Positions 43,058 through 53,555 of a stretch of DNA of 64,000 nt are shown in pieces. The stretch is from NCBI GenBank assembly GCA_020881915.1, contig JAJFPB010000011.1, positions 2,046,001-2,110,000 on the forward strand. Reading direction: 5' to 3'. Both the position numbers and the translations under genes were made by a program. The notes under the pieces are model-generated. The model searched no databases. It was given only the letters and a program-made list of their open reading frames with translations, and had not been told where the DNA came from. Source of the DNA: Paramyrothecium sp. XJ0827. Taxonomy: Eukaryota > Ascomycota > Sordariomycetes > Hypocreales > Stachybotryaceae. Within the stretch, counting starts at the first letter, position 1. Each line of letters starts with the position of its first letter.

Positions 43058-44374
43058 CTACTGAGAATTGTACTCGGCCAATGAACATGCCCACTTCTTG
43101 ATATCGTTAACCCAAGATTCCGCAACGCCAGTTGGAACCCCTTCCTTGGTCAAAAACGTAATGTCCTTCTTCTCATATACATATTCAAGGTCGCGACACT
43201 CACGCAAAGTTATTGACTCGGCCAGTCGGAACCCCTTCTTCCAATCTTCGCAACGTACCCGAGCCCGTTGCCAAATGCCATACCGCTTGATTGCATCATC
43301 CATTGGCTCGGGTATACTCCATTCAGGCTCAACCTGAGACATTGTACTAGGCTGAGCATGCAGTCCAGTTGCTACGCCACTTGGGGCCTGATTGAAAGCG
43401 CTAGGCACGATGAATTGGATAGGATAATTGGTCAAGGGCAAATCATTTCTTTTCCTCTTCTTGTCACCTCTCCTTTGTGCATCGGCTCGATCCTTTTTGT
43501 AGATCATGTCTCGGATATGCTCGGGAATATCCTTCTGTTCTTCGAACTTGTTTCCGGCCTCGGAATGAGCGATGAGCTCCAGCATGACTTCGCTGTCGAC
43601 ACTCATATGCCTCCCCGTGAGGTCGTCATCAAAGCATTGGGTTCCTCTGCATTCCTCCCGGGACCCTTGGCAACGCATGATGGTATAGACCTTGTTCCAA
43701 TGGCTTGCTTGACCGGCAAGCTCCCTCTCCTCGTCCTCTTCTTCGATTTGTACGTGCTGTCTGCCTGTGGCACCTCTCTTCCCGTTGGGGCGTGCTTTGG
43801 CTAAGGAGGATTTGCTTGTGGGCTTGCAGATAATGATAATCTCAATGTGCAGCTTTTTCCCACAGCGAAACAAAGGACTCCAAGCCCTCAACTGCTCTTC
43901 TACTGTCTCCCACTCAATATTTATGCCTTCGTTACTGATCAAAAGATCATCAACGGCTCGATCGGAGATGGAGACAGTAATGTTAGCCTCTTCAGGCTCG
44001 TATCGTTTATTCGCTGGGGTTTTCCGTTTGATACGCTCTTCGACCGTGTACTTGAGGGTTGTGTCCCAAAAAGCACCAGGGGCTAATGTAAGATCAGGTA
44101 CTCGTTCTGGCTGGTATGTCAGCTTCGTAGATCTCGAGCCTGTATTTACGAGTACCCTCCACTGCAATGAGTAGTGGATGCAAGTTGGGGGCCTTTCGTT
44201 GTAGTCGCGAGCTCCATCCCAGTTGTTCAACTGGAGGAGGGGTAGCCGCAGGTCAGGGTTAAGCTGCTGGCTTTGGGTAGCCGGGCTGTCGCAACGACTT
44301 GATAACCTAGGAGTTCCATAGTCAGGGATAAGGTTTTCCCATTCAGCTGCATCGTAGATTGCATCATCATCCAT
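43058..44374 (-). CDS. Unknown protein convergent with the transposase (possible passenger gene)
   Basis: 438 residues; the ATG at 44374 (MDDDAIYDAAEWENL) is preferred because the upstream frame has no ATG. The N-terminal half is mostly strands with IHYSLQWRVLVNTG and DLTLAPGAFWDTTLKYTVEE. The middle has a basic/acidic stretch, about 215-245 (KRGATG, EEEDEEREL), that could be a nuclear signal. The C-terminus ends with LRECRDLEYVYEKKD, FLTKEGVPTGVAESWVNDIK. This last motif looks like that of multicopy fungal proteins of unknown function; I cannot name a family. Position and intact frame suggest it travels with the transposase, but this is inference. Confidence 0.65.
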   Translation of the reverse strand: MDDDAIYDAAEWENLIPDYGTPRLSSRCDSPATQSQQLNPDLRLPLLQLNNWDGARDYNERPPTCIHYSLQWRVLVNTGSRSTKLTYQPERVPDLTLAPGAFWDTTLKYTVEERIKRKTPANKRYEPEEANITVSISDRAVDDLLISNEGINIEWETVEEQLRAWSPLFRCGKKLHIEIIIICKPTSKSSLAKARPNGKRGATGRQHVQIEEEDEERELAGQASHWNKVYTIMRCQGSREECRGTQCFDDDLTGRHMSVDSEVMLELIAHSEAGNKFEEQKDIPEHIRDMIYKKDRADAQRRGDKKRKRNDLPLTNYPIQFIVPSAFNQAPSGVATGLHAQPSTMSQVEPEWSIPEPMDDAIKRYGIWQRARVRCEDWKKGFRLAESITLRECRDLEYVYEKKDITFLTKEGVPTGVAESWVNDIKKWACSLAEYNSQ

Positions 44375-44914
44375 GGTGGCGTGCCTGACAAATGAAGGAG
44401 GAAAGGGGCAAGAACAACTGCGTCGGTTCACTCATCTGGGGCATCTGGCGGCGAACGCGTAAGCGTTTCGAGCGTTCTATGGCCTTCCATTTGGTTCCAT
44501 TGAGATCGCGACCGCTAAGTTGCTCGATAACATTGGTCTTGGAGTTTCTTGCTCTTACCTGCTACCGGTGATGGATTCAAGCGTCTAAGTGGCTGCAAAA
44601 GAGAAAGATGATGGTGAGGATGCCCTACGCTCGCGCGGCGATGAGTATCCTCAGTTTTATAGATATTATGGATACTGGAAGCTGACGCACTGTTAAGACG
44701 AGACATTAGTAAGTTTTTGTTGAATGAAAAGTCAAGAAATGGACATTTCACGTCCAGAAGTTGACGTGAATTCACATCTCAACAAAGAGGGTCTTGGCAG
44801 CAGAGTACGCGTGCGTCATGGGACTTCGCACTGTGACAGCCACATTATGGGGCTTGTGGTCCGTGCGGAAAGACCATTCAATTCATGAAATGCCGACACA
44901 AAAGATGAAAGCCA
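44375..44914. other. Spacer between the passenger gene and the LINE
   Basis: 5-prime flank of the minus-strand gene, with a GTAAGAGC donor-like site on that strand near 44555. No supported gene. A small inverted repeat AACGC.GTAA.GCGTT sits at about 44454-44468. Confidence 0.4.
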
Positions 44915-47815
44915 CTGCGTGGAGCCGCAATCGCCATGCCAGATATCACCATGGAAGAGGTAGAAAGGCGGCTTTTCTCGGCAAAATCATGGAAAGCACC
45001 TGGCGAAGACGGATTACCCGCTATAGTCTGGAAAGAGATCTGGCCTTCTGTTAAATACCGAGTCTGCTCCCTGTTCCGGGCATCGCTAGAAGAGGGAGTG
45101 ATACCGGATCAATGGAGGCATGCGAAGATCATTCCACTGAAGAAACCGAACAAAGAAAACTACTCGATAGCGAAGGCCTGGAGACCTATATCGCTCCTCT
45201 CCACACTAGGTAAAATACTAGAGGCAGTTGTCGCAGAACGGATTTCACACGCTGTTGAGACACATGGGCTGCTGCCGACAAATCACTTTGGAGCCCGCAA
45301 GCAGCGTTCCGCTGAGCAGGCATTGATGCTGCTACAGGAGCAGATCTATGCGGCTTGGCGGGGCCGACGGGTCCTCAGCCTGGTGACTTTCGATGTTAAA
45401 GGAGCCTATAACGGAGTATGCAAGGATCGACTCATACAAAGATTGCGAGCAAGAGGTATCCCAGAAGGCCTACTCCGCTGGATCGAAGCTTTTGCTCGGA
45501 TCGTACAGCAACTATTCAGGTCAACGGACAGATATCTGAGAGTCGAGCTTTACCACAAGCTGGACTGCCGCAGGGATCCCCTCTATCGCCTATTCTATTT
45601 CTCTTCTTCAATGCAGACCTCGTACAGCAGCGCATTGACTGCTATAGAGGAGCGATAGCATTTGTGGATGACTTTACGGCCTGGGTCATAGGACCGACGG
45701 CAGAAAGCAACCGCGATGGAATCAAAGAGATTATCGAAAAAGCCCTAGACTGGGAAATGAGAAGTGGTGCAACCTTTGAGGTAGAAAAGACAGCAATCAT
45801 ACACTTCACCCGGAAAACATACAAGTCAGACACAGAGCCTTTCGCAATCAGGGGACGGCTTATCCGGCCGAAGACCCAGGTTAAGGTCCTTGGGGTGATT
45901 ATGGATACGGGCCTCAAGTACGAAGACCATATTGCACGGGCAGCGACCAAGGGTCTGAGAGCTGCGATGGAACTACAAAGACTCAGGGTCTGACCCCAAA
46001 GACAGCAAGACAACTATTCGCGGCCACAGTGGCGCCGGTCATGGATTACGCCTCAAACGTATGGATGCACGCTTGTAAGTATAGAAGAAGCAGTCCAATC
46101 AATCGGGTCCAGAGAATAGGGGCAAATGCTATCGTGGGAACCTTTCTCACGGTAGCAACAAGCGTCGCAGAAGCAGAGGCATATATCCCCAGTATACACG
46201 AACGCTTCTGGAGGCGAGCTGTCAAGATGTGGATCGACTTACACACCTTGCCAGCAACCAACCCACTTCGAAATTCCACAGCCCGCATCCGGAAGTTCAG
46301 AAGATATCACCGTTCGCCATTCTACGAGGTGGCAGTGGCACTTAATGAAATCCCGACGGAGAAACTAGAAACGATTAACCCTTTCACATTAGCACCTTGG
46401 GCCGAGCGGGTACAGACCCTCATGGTCGATAGGGATGGAGATGGGGGTATCCCGGGGACGGCACAAGCAGATCTAGGCTGGGCAGTGCGTGTTGCGGTGA
46501 GCAGCTCAGCACGGAACGGAGTGGTTGGGGTCGGCGGCATCATAGACCTTCCCGCCTCGGTACGCGGAGGGCCAAACCTTGAGCGCTTCTCCTTCACACT
46601 CGGCATAAGAACAGAACAGAACCCATTCGCTGGAGAACTGGCGGCGATGGCATATGCGTTAAGGCACTTGCCCGACCTTAAGTACCGAAGTGTGGCACTT
46701 TTGACGAGCAATAAAGCGGTTGTGCTGACGATCCGAAACCCTCGCCAGCAATCCGGTCAAGAATACATTGGATGCACATATGACTCCATTGACGCCTTGA
46801 AGATGAAGGGAAATATGGTGGCTATCTTGTGGATGCCCAAAAGCGCTGACCATGGGCTACTGGAGATGGCCAAGAAGGAGGCGCGAAGCGCGAGCGAGAA
46901 CGGTGCTACCGCACCCTGAAGTTTCCCGGCATGCGATCAACGACGCTGAATACAGCTCGATCAAGCCAGCGCACAAATAAGCAGCTACCGGGTAACATTG
47001 GGAAGTTTTCCAAGAAGGTTGATGCTGCGCTCCCTGGTAAACACACTCGCCTACTATACGACAGCTTATCGCGCAGGGAAGCTAGCATACTGGCACAGCT
47101 CAGGACAGGCATAAGCAGGCTCAACGGATACCTTTTCCGAATTGGAATAGCAGCATCGCAGCAATGCGCGTGCGGACAAGCGATAGAAACAGTGGAGCAT
47201 TTTCTCTTTCGATGCAGGAAATGGACAGTGCACAGGACTGAAATGCTGCAATGCACCGAGACGCAAAGAGGAAACCTCTCGTTCTACTTGGGAGGGAAAT
47301 CACGATCAGATGGCGCTCAGTGGACGCCAGATATGAAAGCAGTCCGCGCAACTATACGATTTGCCATAGCCACAGGTCGGCTGGATATGCGATATTGAGA
47401 TTGGATTTACAAAAAGTCTTGTCTGTTTATGCTAGGTGACTAATTCAAACCCTCGACCGAACAACCCGTGGCACAAGAGTGGACGTCGCTTCAGCCGCCG
47501 AAGATAGGACACTGAACACTTGAAGAATAGCCTTCAAGCTAGTTCGCTGGCAACGCTATTAAAGCCGCGGGAGAATAAGGCAGAGCGGAACAGAATGGAA
47601 AATTGTGATTACAAAAATGAGTGTTGTGATTAAGGGTGCAAAGGAAGGTCTGGTATATGCTTGAGGGTAAATGCCACAGAGAATGGGCTGAGGGAGTCGA
47701 GGACGAAAATCAGGCATTGTATGTACGCATTAGTGACCAGTGCCCTCTCGGCCTGAACAGGCTGCCGGGCGTAATAAATTGTATTGTATTATTGTATTGT
47801 ATCAGTGCGTGTTGT
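44915..47815 (+). mobile_element. 5-prime-truncated non-LTR retrotransposon (Tad1-like LINE)
   Basis: The element contains reverse transcriptase, an RNase H-like part and a C-terminal Cys/His segment, with no endonuclease or first ORF. The 5-prime end is therefore truncated just upstream of 44936, where the RT frame meets a stop. The 3-prime end is placed at a TAATAAATTGTATTG tail followed by more TTGTAT units (about 47773-47812), typical of fungal LINEs. The order RT then RNase H suggests a Tad1 or I-like clade. Target-site duplications were not found. Confidence 0.8.
44936..47398 (+). pseudogene. LINE polyprotein, frameshifted (RT, RNase H-like, Cys/His end)
   Basis: Four frames cover one protein. 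44936 to about 45490 has KAPGEDGLP, then RT motif [11 protein letters not shown]. After a frame change, 45500-45988 has motif [13 protein letters not shown] and the catalytic FVDDFTAW. After a second change, 46000-46900 has the connection PVMDYASNVW and an RNase H-like region with ELAAMAYALRHL. The first RNase H Asp is not visible and the second is Asn (TSNKA), so RNase H is probably dead. After a third change, 46931-47398 has KYS-like KFSKKVDAALPGKHTR and CACG..ETVEHFLFRC. RT catalytic residues survive, but three frame changes make it non-functional. Confidence 0.85.
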
Positions 47816-48094
47816 GTATAGTGATCGCGTCATTCGACGCCCCCGCTTGCTGGGGGTCTTCGGAACGAGGACGTGAATGTTTAGCACGCTCTGCCTTTTC
47901 GTTTGAGTTGCCACGTTGCCGGGCTCCCGAAAGATTCACTTTTCCAAGCTCGAGTTAAGTTCCCCACATGTCGCGCCAGGAAGTGTTGCCCCTGGCTTCC
48001 GGTTCGTATCGGCACCGTGCTAGCAGCTACTTCCGGAGATTAGACAATATATGGCCTACTCCGATTGGAGTGCCAGGGCTTCAATGACTACCAG

Positions 48095-48320
48095 AAGCAT
48101 TTTAATGTGACTTTTGTTGCATCGACCTGCACGGGCAGAAATGGAAAGCATTTACCGGGGACCCCGAACAAAGACGTTGTGATAAACACTGGCTATGGGT
48201 CCGCTGTTGGGTCTAGGCCAGATCCGTCTGGGCTGAGTGTCACAACTTCTCGAAACGTCATGCGCGGCCATCCTCCAGACCGACACCGGCGGCTATATTG
48301 TAAGTTTTATTGACAGTGAG
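48095..48320. repeat. Repeat related to 24.2-24.4 kb with one segment inverted
   Basis: 48095-48180 matches 24175-24262 in the same orientation (GCATCGACCTGCACGGGC against ACATCGGCCTGCATGGGC, both reaching CGAACAAAGA). 48240-48318 matches the reverse complement of 24440-24345 (ACTTCTCGAA, GTCAT, GGCCAT, GACCGACAC, ATATTGTAAG). The two blocks therefore differ in relative orientation between the sites. No intact gene. Confidence 0.6.
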
Positions 48321-49051
48321 TCAAAGTCACAGCCATCTGTGTACATGCGAGCCTGAGAGATAATGTATTAACCACGGTGTAAACTCTGCATTACGTCTTC
48401 ACAGGCCCTCTGCAATTGTTTGCGACCATCAACCCCGCATCATTCCCATTCAGTAATGCGCGAAATTTCCAGACTGCGTGGACGGAGGAGACGGTTAAGT
48501 CCTGTCTTTTCAGCCTGTACTTTGAGGCGTAGCCATCTGTGATTCGAACTGGTGACTCGACTTGCCCTCCGTCTGAGGATACAGTACCTAGTGATTCTAC
48601 TTAGCACTACATCGCCCAAACCGAAAACTCATCGAAATAATAATGAATTACCGCAGCCCTCACAGTGACTGCATGCAATACAGTACGTGAGCTCGATCCG
48701 TCGATACTGTGATCTCATGGAAGGCTGGACAGGTCGCCATGGTTTGGATTTATCCTTAGATGAACTAAAGCCCTTAGCCACCTAAGGTTCCGCTTCACCG
48801 TAAATCCATGCGCGCATTTCGGCCAACGCATACAACGCTCCCTCTCGCAATCGTAAGGGTTTCCTGGCACAGAGTGTGAGTCTAGAGGTACAGTAGTACA
48901 CCAGAGCGCCTACTACAGATTGCAACTATAACATATGTTTGCAGAAACCTTTTCATGGCAGCAGATGACACATACTACCCTACACATTGGAGGACTCACA
49001 TTCTAAGAAACTAGAAACGTGCACCTTGCCTTTTGATTTGGCTAGCTCGCA
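48321..49051. other. Intergenic region upstream of the 49 kb gene
   Basis: No coding signal seen; presumably includes its promoter. Confidence 0.45.
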
Positions 49052-49645
49052 ATGCACCTATTGGCAGCTTTGCTATCTGCTTCCAGCTTCGCAGTTATTG
49101 CAGCTCGGAAGCTTAACATGACTGCTATCAACGCTCGTCATGGGGTATCGATCTTCGAATGTTGGCAACTGGACACCCCTTTCTCCGTCTCAGATCAGGC
49201 GGGGTTCAAAGGTGGCGCCTCTCTTCAAATTGGCGAAGTGTCCAACATCACGTACGGCGTTGCCTCCAATGGCCAGAATGGCGAGTGGCACCATGCACCA
49301 CATCCCCAGTACGTTCTGCCATGACCAGTCACCTTTGTTTTCTTACCCTATTCCCTGCTGACTTGAAGCATCAGATGGGTTGTCGTGATGGCTGGCGGCG
49401 CTTATCTTTCGGTACCTGAGGAAGCCCAAGAGTTTCACTTTAGCGCAGGTCCTTTCGGCATTTTGTTTGCAGCTGACACGACAAGCTTAAGCCGTAAGGG
49501 CCATATGTCTAGATTCAGCGGAGTGGCCGAGACAGTGTTCCTACAGATTCCCACAGCAGGTGGCAGGATACCAAAGCATGACTTGTTATATAACGGAACC
49601 TGTCGCGAGGAGCACATGCGAGGGCTTAAGGACCTATTTGACTAG
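49052..49645 (+). CDS. Small secreted cupin-like protein, two exons
   Basis: Exons 49052-49308 and 49375-49645 encode 175 residues. The 66-bp intron has GTACGT, branch CTGAC and TCAG, and the join CA|A keeps frame. The start MHLLAALLSASSFAVIAARK is a plausible signal peptide. The body is a compact beta protein: IFECWQLDTPFSV, HHAPHPQWVVVMAGGAYLSV, EFHFSAGPFGILFAADT. The WVVVMAGG...PFGILFAAD pattern fits a single-domain cupin, as in related fungal ethanolamine-utilisation-like or mannose-6-phosphate-isomerase-like proteins. Metal ligands are only partly evident (HH near the intron), so enzymatic activity is not claimed. Confidence 0.7.
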
Positions 49646-49908
49646 TTGACCAATACGTAGAACCATGACGTTGGCATGTATCATGTGTTAGTAACATATA
49701 AATAACTAAATAAATTAAGCAGCTTTCAATGTTATTCCGAAGCTCGGAGATAGGATCCATTCTTCTAAGCAAGCTATTTCGCTTGTATCTTACATTCACC
49801 TGAGCGCTTCCGCCATGGGCCCATAATCTCGATTAGGGAAAGGTTGCTGGCCGAACAGCCTCTACAACTATGCAGTTGTCCTGTGTCAGCATTTGATTCC
49901 ACAAGCCC

Positions 49909-50713
49909 ATGTTGAAGCGCCCGAATCCTCAGACCAGGTCCAGGCAAAGTGCCTATTGTGAAGATCGTGACCTAATATCTCCAGTTATTGATCAGCTCGG
50001 AAACTCTATGAAGGGCGCTCGGACGGAAGGGAACGCATTATCTTTAAGCGATGAGACATTAAGCATATCGAAAAAGACGTCTATGAGCGAGCATGACTCA
50101 TCGTGCATTAAGTTCGACCCGCTGTTTGCTTTTATCTTGGCAACGACCTTGAGAGATTGTCTATTTAAGCAAACCTCGCCTTCCGTGGTCAATGTTCTTC
50201 AAGCCTTGATCCACTATACCTCCTCAGATGGATGAAAGCCTCCTAAAGGTCGTAGACGACTTTACCTTGTTGGCTAAGCAATTAGCAAGAACACAACTTG
50301 CCTTCCAAGAAGCGGGTGAAAAGGTAACTCATCGTGAGAGTTTTAGGATTCTAGTTCTTCTACATATCATTTATCATTCAAGTGGAAAAAGTATTGATCA
50401 AATCGACAAGGTACTAGGTGGCAACAACAAACAGTATATGGATTGTCTTAAAAAGATCCTTCAACTAGGAAAAATCAAAGAGGCGAAATCTATGAAGGAA
50501 AACTATGAGAAGGCACTAGGAGCCCTAGTAATCGAGGAGCAAAACATATTTAACGAGACCAGTGCGGAAGCCTATGCGGAAGTTATTTGCTTCCTTCGTC
50601 TGATCTACAATCATGAGCCGGATGCTGGAACCAACCATGGGATCAAAGGGAAATTAGCCCTTCACGGTCGGAGCGTTACCTCTGCGCCGTCTGTAGACTC
50701 TATACGTCGTTGA
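49909..50713 (+). pseudogene. Helical unknown protein split by one frame change
   Basis: The frame from 49909 gives 108 residues ending in FILATTLRDCLFKQTSP, VNVLQALIHYTSSDG and a stop. An overlapping frame starting at 50228 continues with ESLLKVVDDFTLLAKQLA and runs 161 residues to 50713. Both halves are alpha-helical and read naturally as one protein of about 268 residues, with a one-base shift between 50208 and 50230. No intron with proper signals removes the break. It may be a recent pseudogene, a sequencing error or two overlapping genes. Family unknown. Confidence 0.5.
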
Positions 50714-51149
50714 GGGGGAAGCGTTCTGGAATCAATAGTCGCAAAATGTTTGGATGGTAGCGAATAGTTTAAACCTTTGTTGCTTATGAGTTTTCGCAAC
50801 CGAAAAGACACCGAGATATACGCCTAGCGGCCTACATTAACTCAAATAACGTAGTGCAACAAGTGTACCATTTGATATTCAAAGCGCTCTGCCATTGGCT
50901 TTTAGTGAAGTACTGTACTGCTTCATAGATCCATGCTCTTATATTCCTACCTTCCAACGGTTGTACCGACTATTGCGTAGATCGATCACTATTCATAGCC
51001 ACGGTAAATATTCATGGAGTTCCAATCAAACTTTAATTGGCTTCCGGTAACTAGAGACCCTTATTCGCTATTTAGCTCCCTTTTCGAGAGGTATGTTGAG
51101 ATATAGCCATATATTGTTTGATTTGGTGAGTCGATTCTGCCCCCAACGT
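50714..51149. other. Convergent intergenic region
   Basis: AT-rich 3-prime flanks. Nothing coding recognised, although the donor-like GTAAGT at 51190-51185 (minus) leaves open a further exon of the 51 kb gene here. Confidence 0.4.
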
Positions 51150-51697
51150 CTAAACATCTGGAGGGCTACATGTACAAGATCCGCACTTACGAATTTCTTC
51201 CGGGTTATAAGTAGATATGGGTTTCTGCGTAGTCCCAGAGCTAGCCGCAAGAGAGCATGGAGTTTGTGATGCCGAAACCTTCCTTTGACCAGATGTAGCA
51301 GGTGTCTCGTTGGTTTCTCCTAGCTCAGAGGCGACGCTGTGGGTCATTGTATATGTGCTGGGCCTTCCGGTACTTGGCTCTAATGGCAGAATGCTTCCAT
51401 TAGGATGTCGGCATAAATTGTTATCAACACAATCGAATGAGAGGCCGGGACAACAGCCGAAACCACAACACTTGGTACCTATGACTTGTCAGCTTCTTGA
51501 AACACTAATGACTACTGACAACGCGAAAGAATACCAGGGCCGCAGAGATTCTGCTGTCCATCAGGCGTGTCGCAGCAAGTGTCAACATGACTTCCACAAC
51601 GATCCTGACACCATTTCGTACCTGACGGACACTCATGCGCCACAATGGAAAGTGGAAGTGATATCGAGCACAAAATTAGTCCCGAGATTCCTTGCAT
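51150..51697 (-). CDS. Secreted cysteine-rich protein, short paralogue of the 32 kb gene
   Basis: Exons 51697-51535 and 51478-51150 encode 163 residues. The 56-bp intron (GTATTC..ATAG) sits at the same place in the Cys domain as intron 1 of the 32.2 kb gene. A signal peptide (MQGISGLILCSISLPLSIVA) precedes ECPSGTKWCQDRCG, DTCCDTPDGQQNLCGPG and TKCCGFGCCPGLSFDCVD, against TTCCGFGCCPSGPYDC in the other gene. A Ser/Thr-rich tail ends in CGSCTC. It lacks the C-terminal domain of the 413-residue paralogue. A strong GTAAGT at codon EEI could splice to an exon I could not find, so the C-terminus is uncertain. Confidence 0.65.
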
Positions 51698-52404
51698 CTT
51701 TTAATTGAGTGCACATTCATAATGCGGCCCGTGGACTGGACGGCGCGAGATTATTGTACTATCTGCTGTGATACCAGCACGTGGCCCAATTAGCTGTTTA
51801 CTACCTCGATCAAACCTTAAGCATCAGTTTCGCACATTGACATAACGACTTTGTAGTGCCAAGGTATCATGCTGTGACAAATGCTTTGTTAGGCGTGCGT
51901 TATCGGGATGAGGTGATAGATCACGCCGCACGCCAATATTCCCCCGCTGGTTGTTCTTAGGTAAGGGTTTTCTATTTCACAATGGCTGAGCTACGTTAGG
52001 AATACCTTGCGCACTTTCATCAAGCATGTGGCCTCGATTTTAGGATCGAGAGCAATGAAAAAAACAGCGGGATGTGGCGGCGGTCAACGGGCTCTGACTT
52101 GATGGCGGGTTCGAGATAGTGTTTGACTGTGATACGGCTCTCGCTACAGTAATGTACCGGTAGACGCGAACCTTTGTCTTGCTAGAGATTGCACGCAGCG
52201 AGACCGCCGTGTTGGACGCTCTTCAGCAAGGCGCATATTCTCCTTAGCCGACACTGGTTAACACACAAGACACCGACCCGATAAATTGCCTTTTTACTTC
52301 TACTATTTACATCGGTGAACATGGCTTTGAGTAAAAAGCTGCAGAAATATATATAGTAGTACTTGAAGTCTGTATCGCTATGCTAGAGCGTTTCGCTCAT
52401 CTGA
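51698..52404. other. Intergenic region between two minus-strand genes
   Basis: No supported gene on either strand. Confidence 0.45.
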
Positions 52405-53008
52405 CTAGGACAATGCTGGCAGCAATTCGCCCGGAAAGAGTATCTTCCAAAAGTCATGATACAATTCAGTCGTCTTGGAAGGCGGAACGGCTATAATCCA
52501 GTGTTTGTCCTTCTTTTCAATATACCGCTTCTCTCGGATCACTCCTAATAGCGCATTGAACTTAGCCGAACCAACGCTAGGAAGGATTGCCTTTTTTTTC
52601 GCCACCGGTTGGCATGCTCTGTCCTTTGCATGACTATCGCACTCTGTTCGCTCCTTAAACAGTTTGTCACAGACTGGACACTTTATCGGAGTTTCGTGAG
52701 CATCAGTTGATGGATCAGGAGGGCGGGTATGTCTTTCAATTTTATTAACGAGCAGTGCTCGAAATGGCGCGGGTCATGCTTGTAGAATGGGCAAGTCAGA
52801 GGGTCCTGGGAGTCTACTTCCTCCCTTGCACCCGACTTGAGGAGTCCTTGCTCTGACGAAAATTCAAGGTCTGCCGGATGGGACTCGAAGTTGTCAATCA
52901 ACAATGAGGCTAACTCTAAATCAGAAACCGAGAACTCTGAAAGACAGTCGCTGAGATCGCCTGAGTCACTGAGCCTGTCGCACGCTTCGTGTTGGGGTTG
53001 TTGGCTTC
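52405..53008 (-). pseudogene. Zinc-finger-like fungal protein, broken by a frame change
   Basis: From an acceptor-like CTTAG at 53009 the frame is open without ATG: SDSGDLSDCLSEFSVSDLEL, then LTCPFYKHDPRHFEHCSLI. A one- or two-base frame change near 52740 is then needed to continue with KIERHTRPP, IKCPVCDKLFKERTECDSHA and a final block ending LFPGELLPALS at 52405. The CPFYKHDP...C block followed by CPVC...C..H is typical of a fungal family with a degenerate C2H2 finger. A CTAAC branch lies 8-12 bases before the acceptor, so upstream exon(s) exist or existed. Frame break makes it a pseudogene unless it is an assembly error. Confidence 0.55.
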
Positions 53009-53547
53009 CTAAGACTCGTTAGCTATCTGATTCATTCTGGGAGAGATCAATGTCTCTTGCCATCGATGTTTTCCAACCAAGCCAGAATTCTCGGTTTCAA
53101 ACCCTCGGGGTTTGACATAATTCATCTTCCTGGGGTTGTTTGTGACGACTTAAGGAAATGCGAAGAGGTAACAAATTATTGCGGCAGTGTTATACATTAT
53201 AAGTATGTAGATGAAAACAAATTGGATGAATACACAATTGGATGAATACACAATTGTTGATTCTCAGGGAATTAGTAATCGCCTGCGCGCCATACTCGTG
53301 CAAGCTTCTAGAAGCGGAAGCCGATGCCATTGGCTCATTCAGCACCCCGTACATCTCGTTATCCTGTTTGGTGTATTCGCTATCGATAACCCAGACGATC
53401 TGGACGAATTTGGATGAATTTTTATCAAGGCCACGCGGCAGAGAAGACACGGTGACCTCTGCCATCGTTGGCTTAGGATGGACGGCATAGCGAAAGAGAA
53501 AAGGTGGAAGTGAACAGATGATGTTTGTGTCGATGCGATGGCGAAGG
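53009..53547. other. Left flank of the hAT insertion
   Basis: Contains a short direct duplication around 53220-53255 (GATGAATACACAATTG occurs twice, 17 bases apart). Minus-strand frame 53570-53190 crosses the insertion site but has no recognisable domain. Confidence 0.4.
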
Positions 53548-53555
53548 ACCAGGTA
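53548..53555. repeat. 8-bp target-site duplication, left (ACCAGGTA)
   Basis: Identical to 56401-56408 on the other side of the hAT element. Eight bases is the expected length for hAT insertions. Confidence 0.9.
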
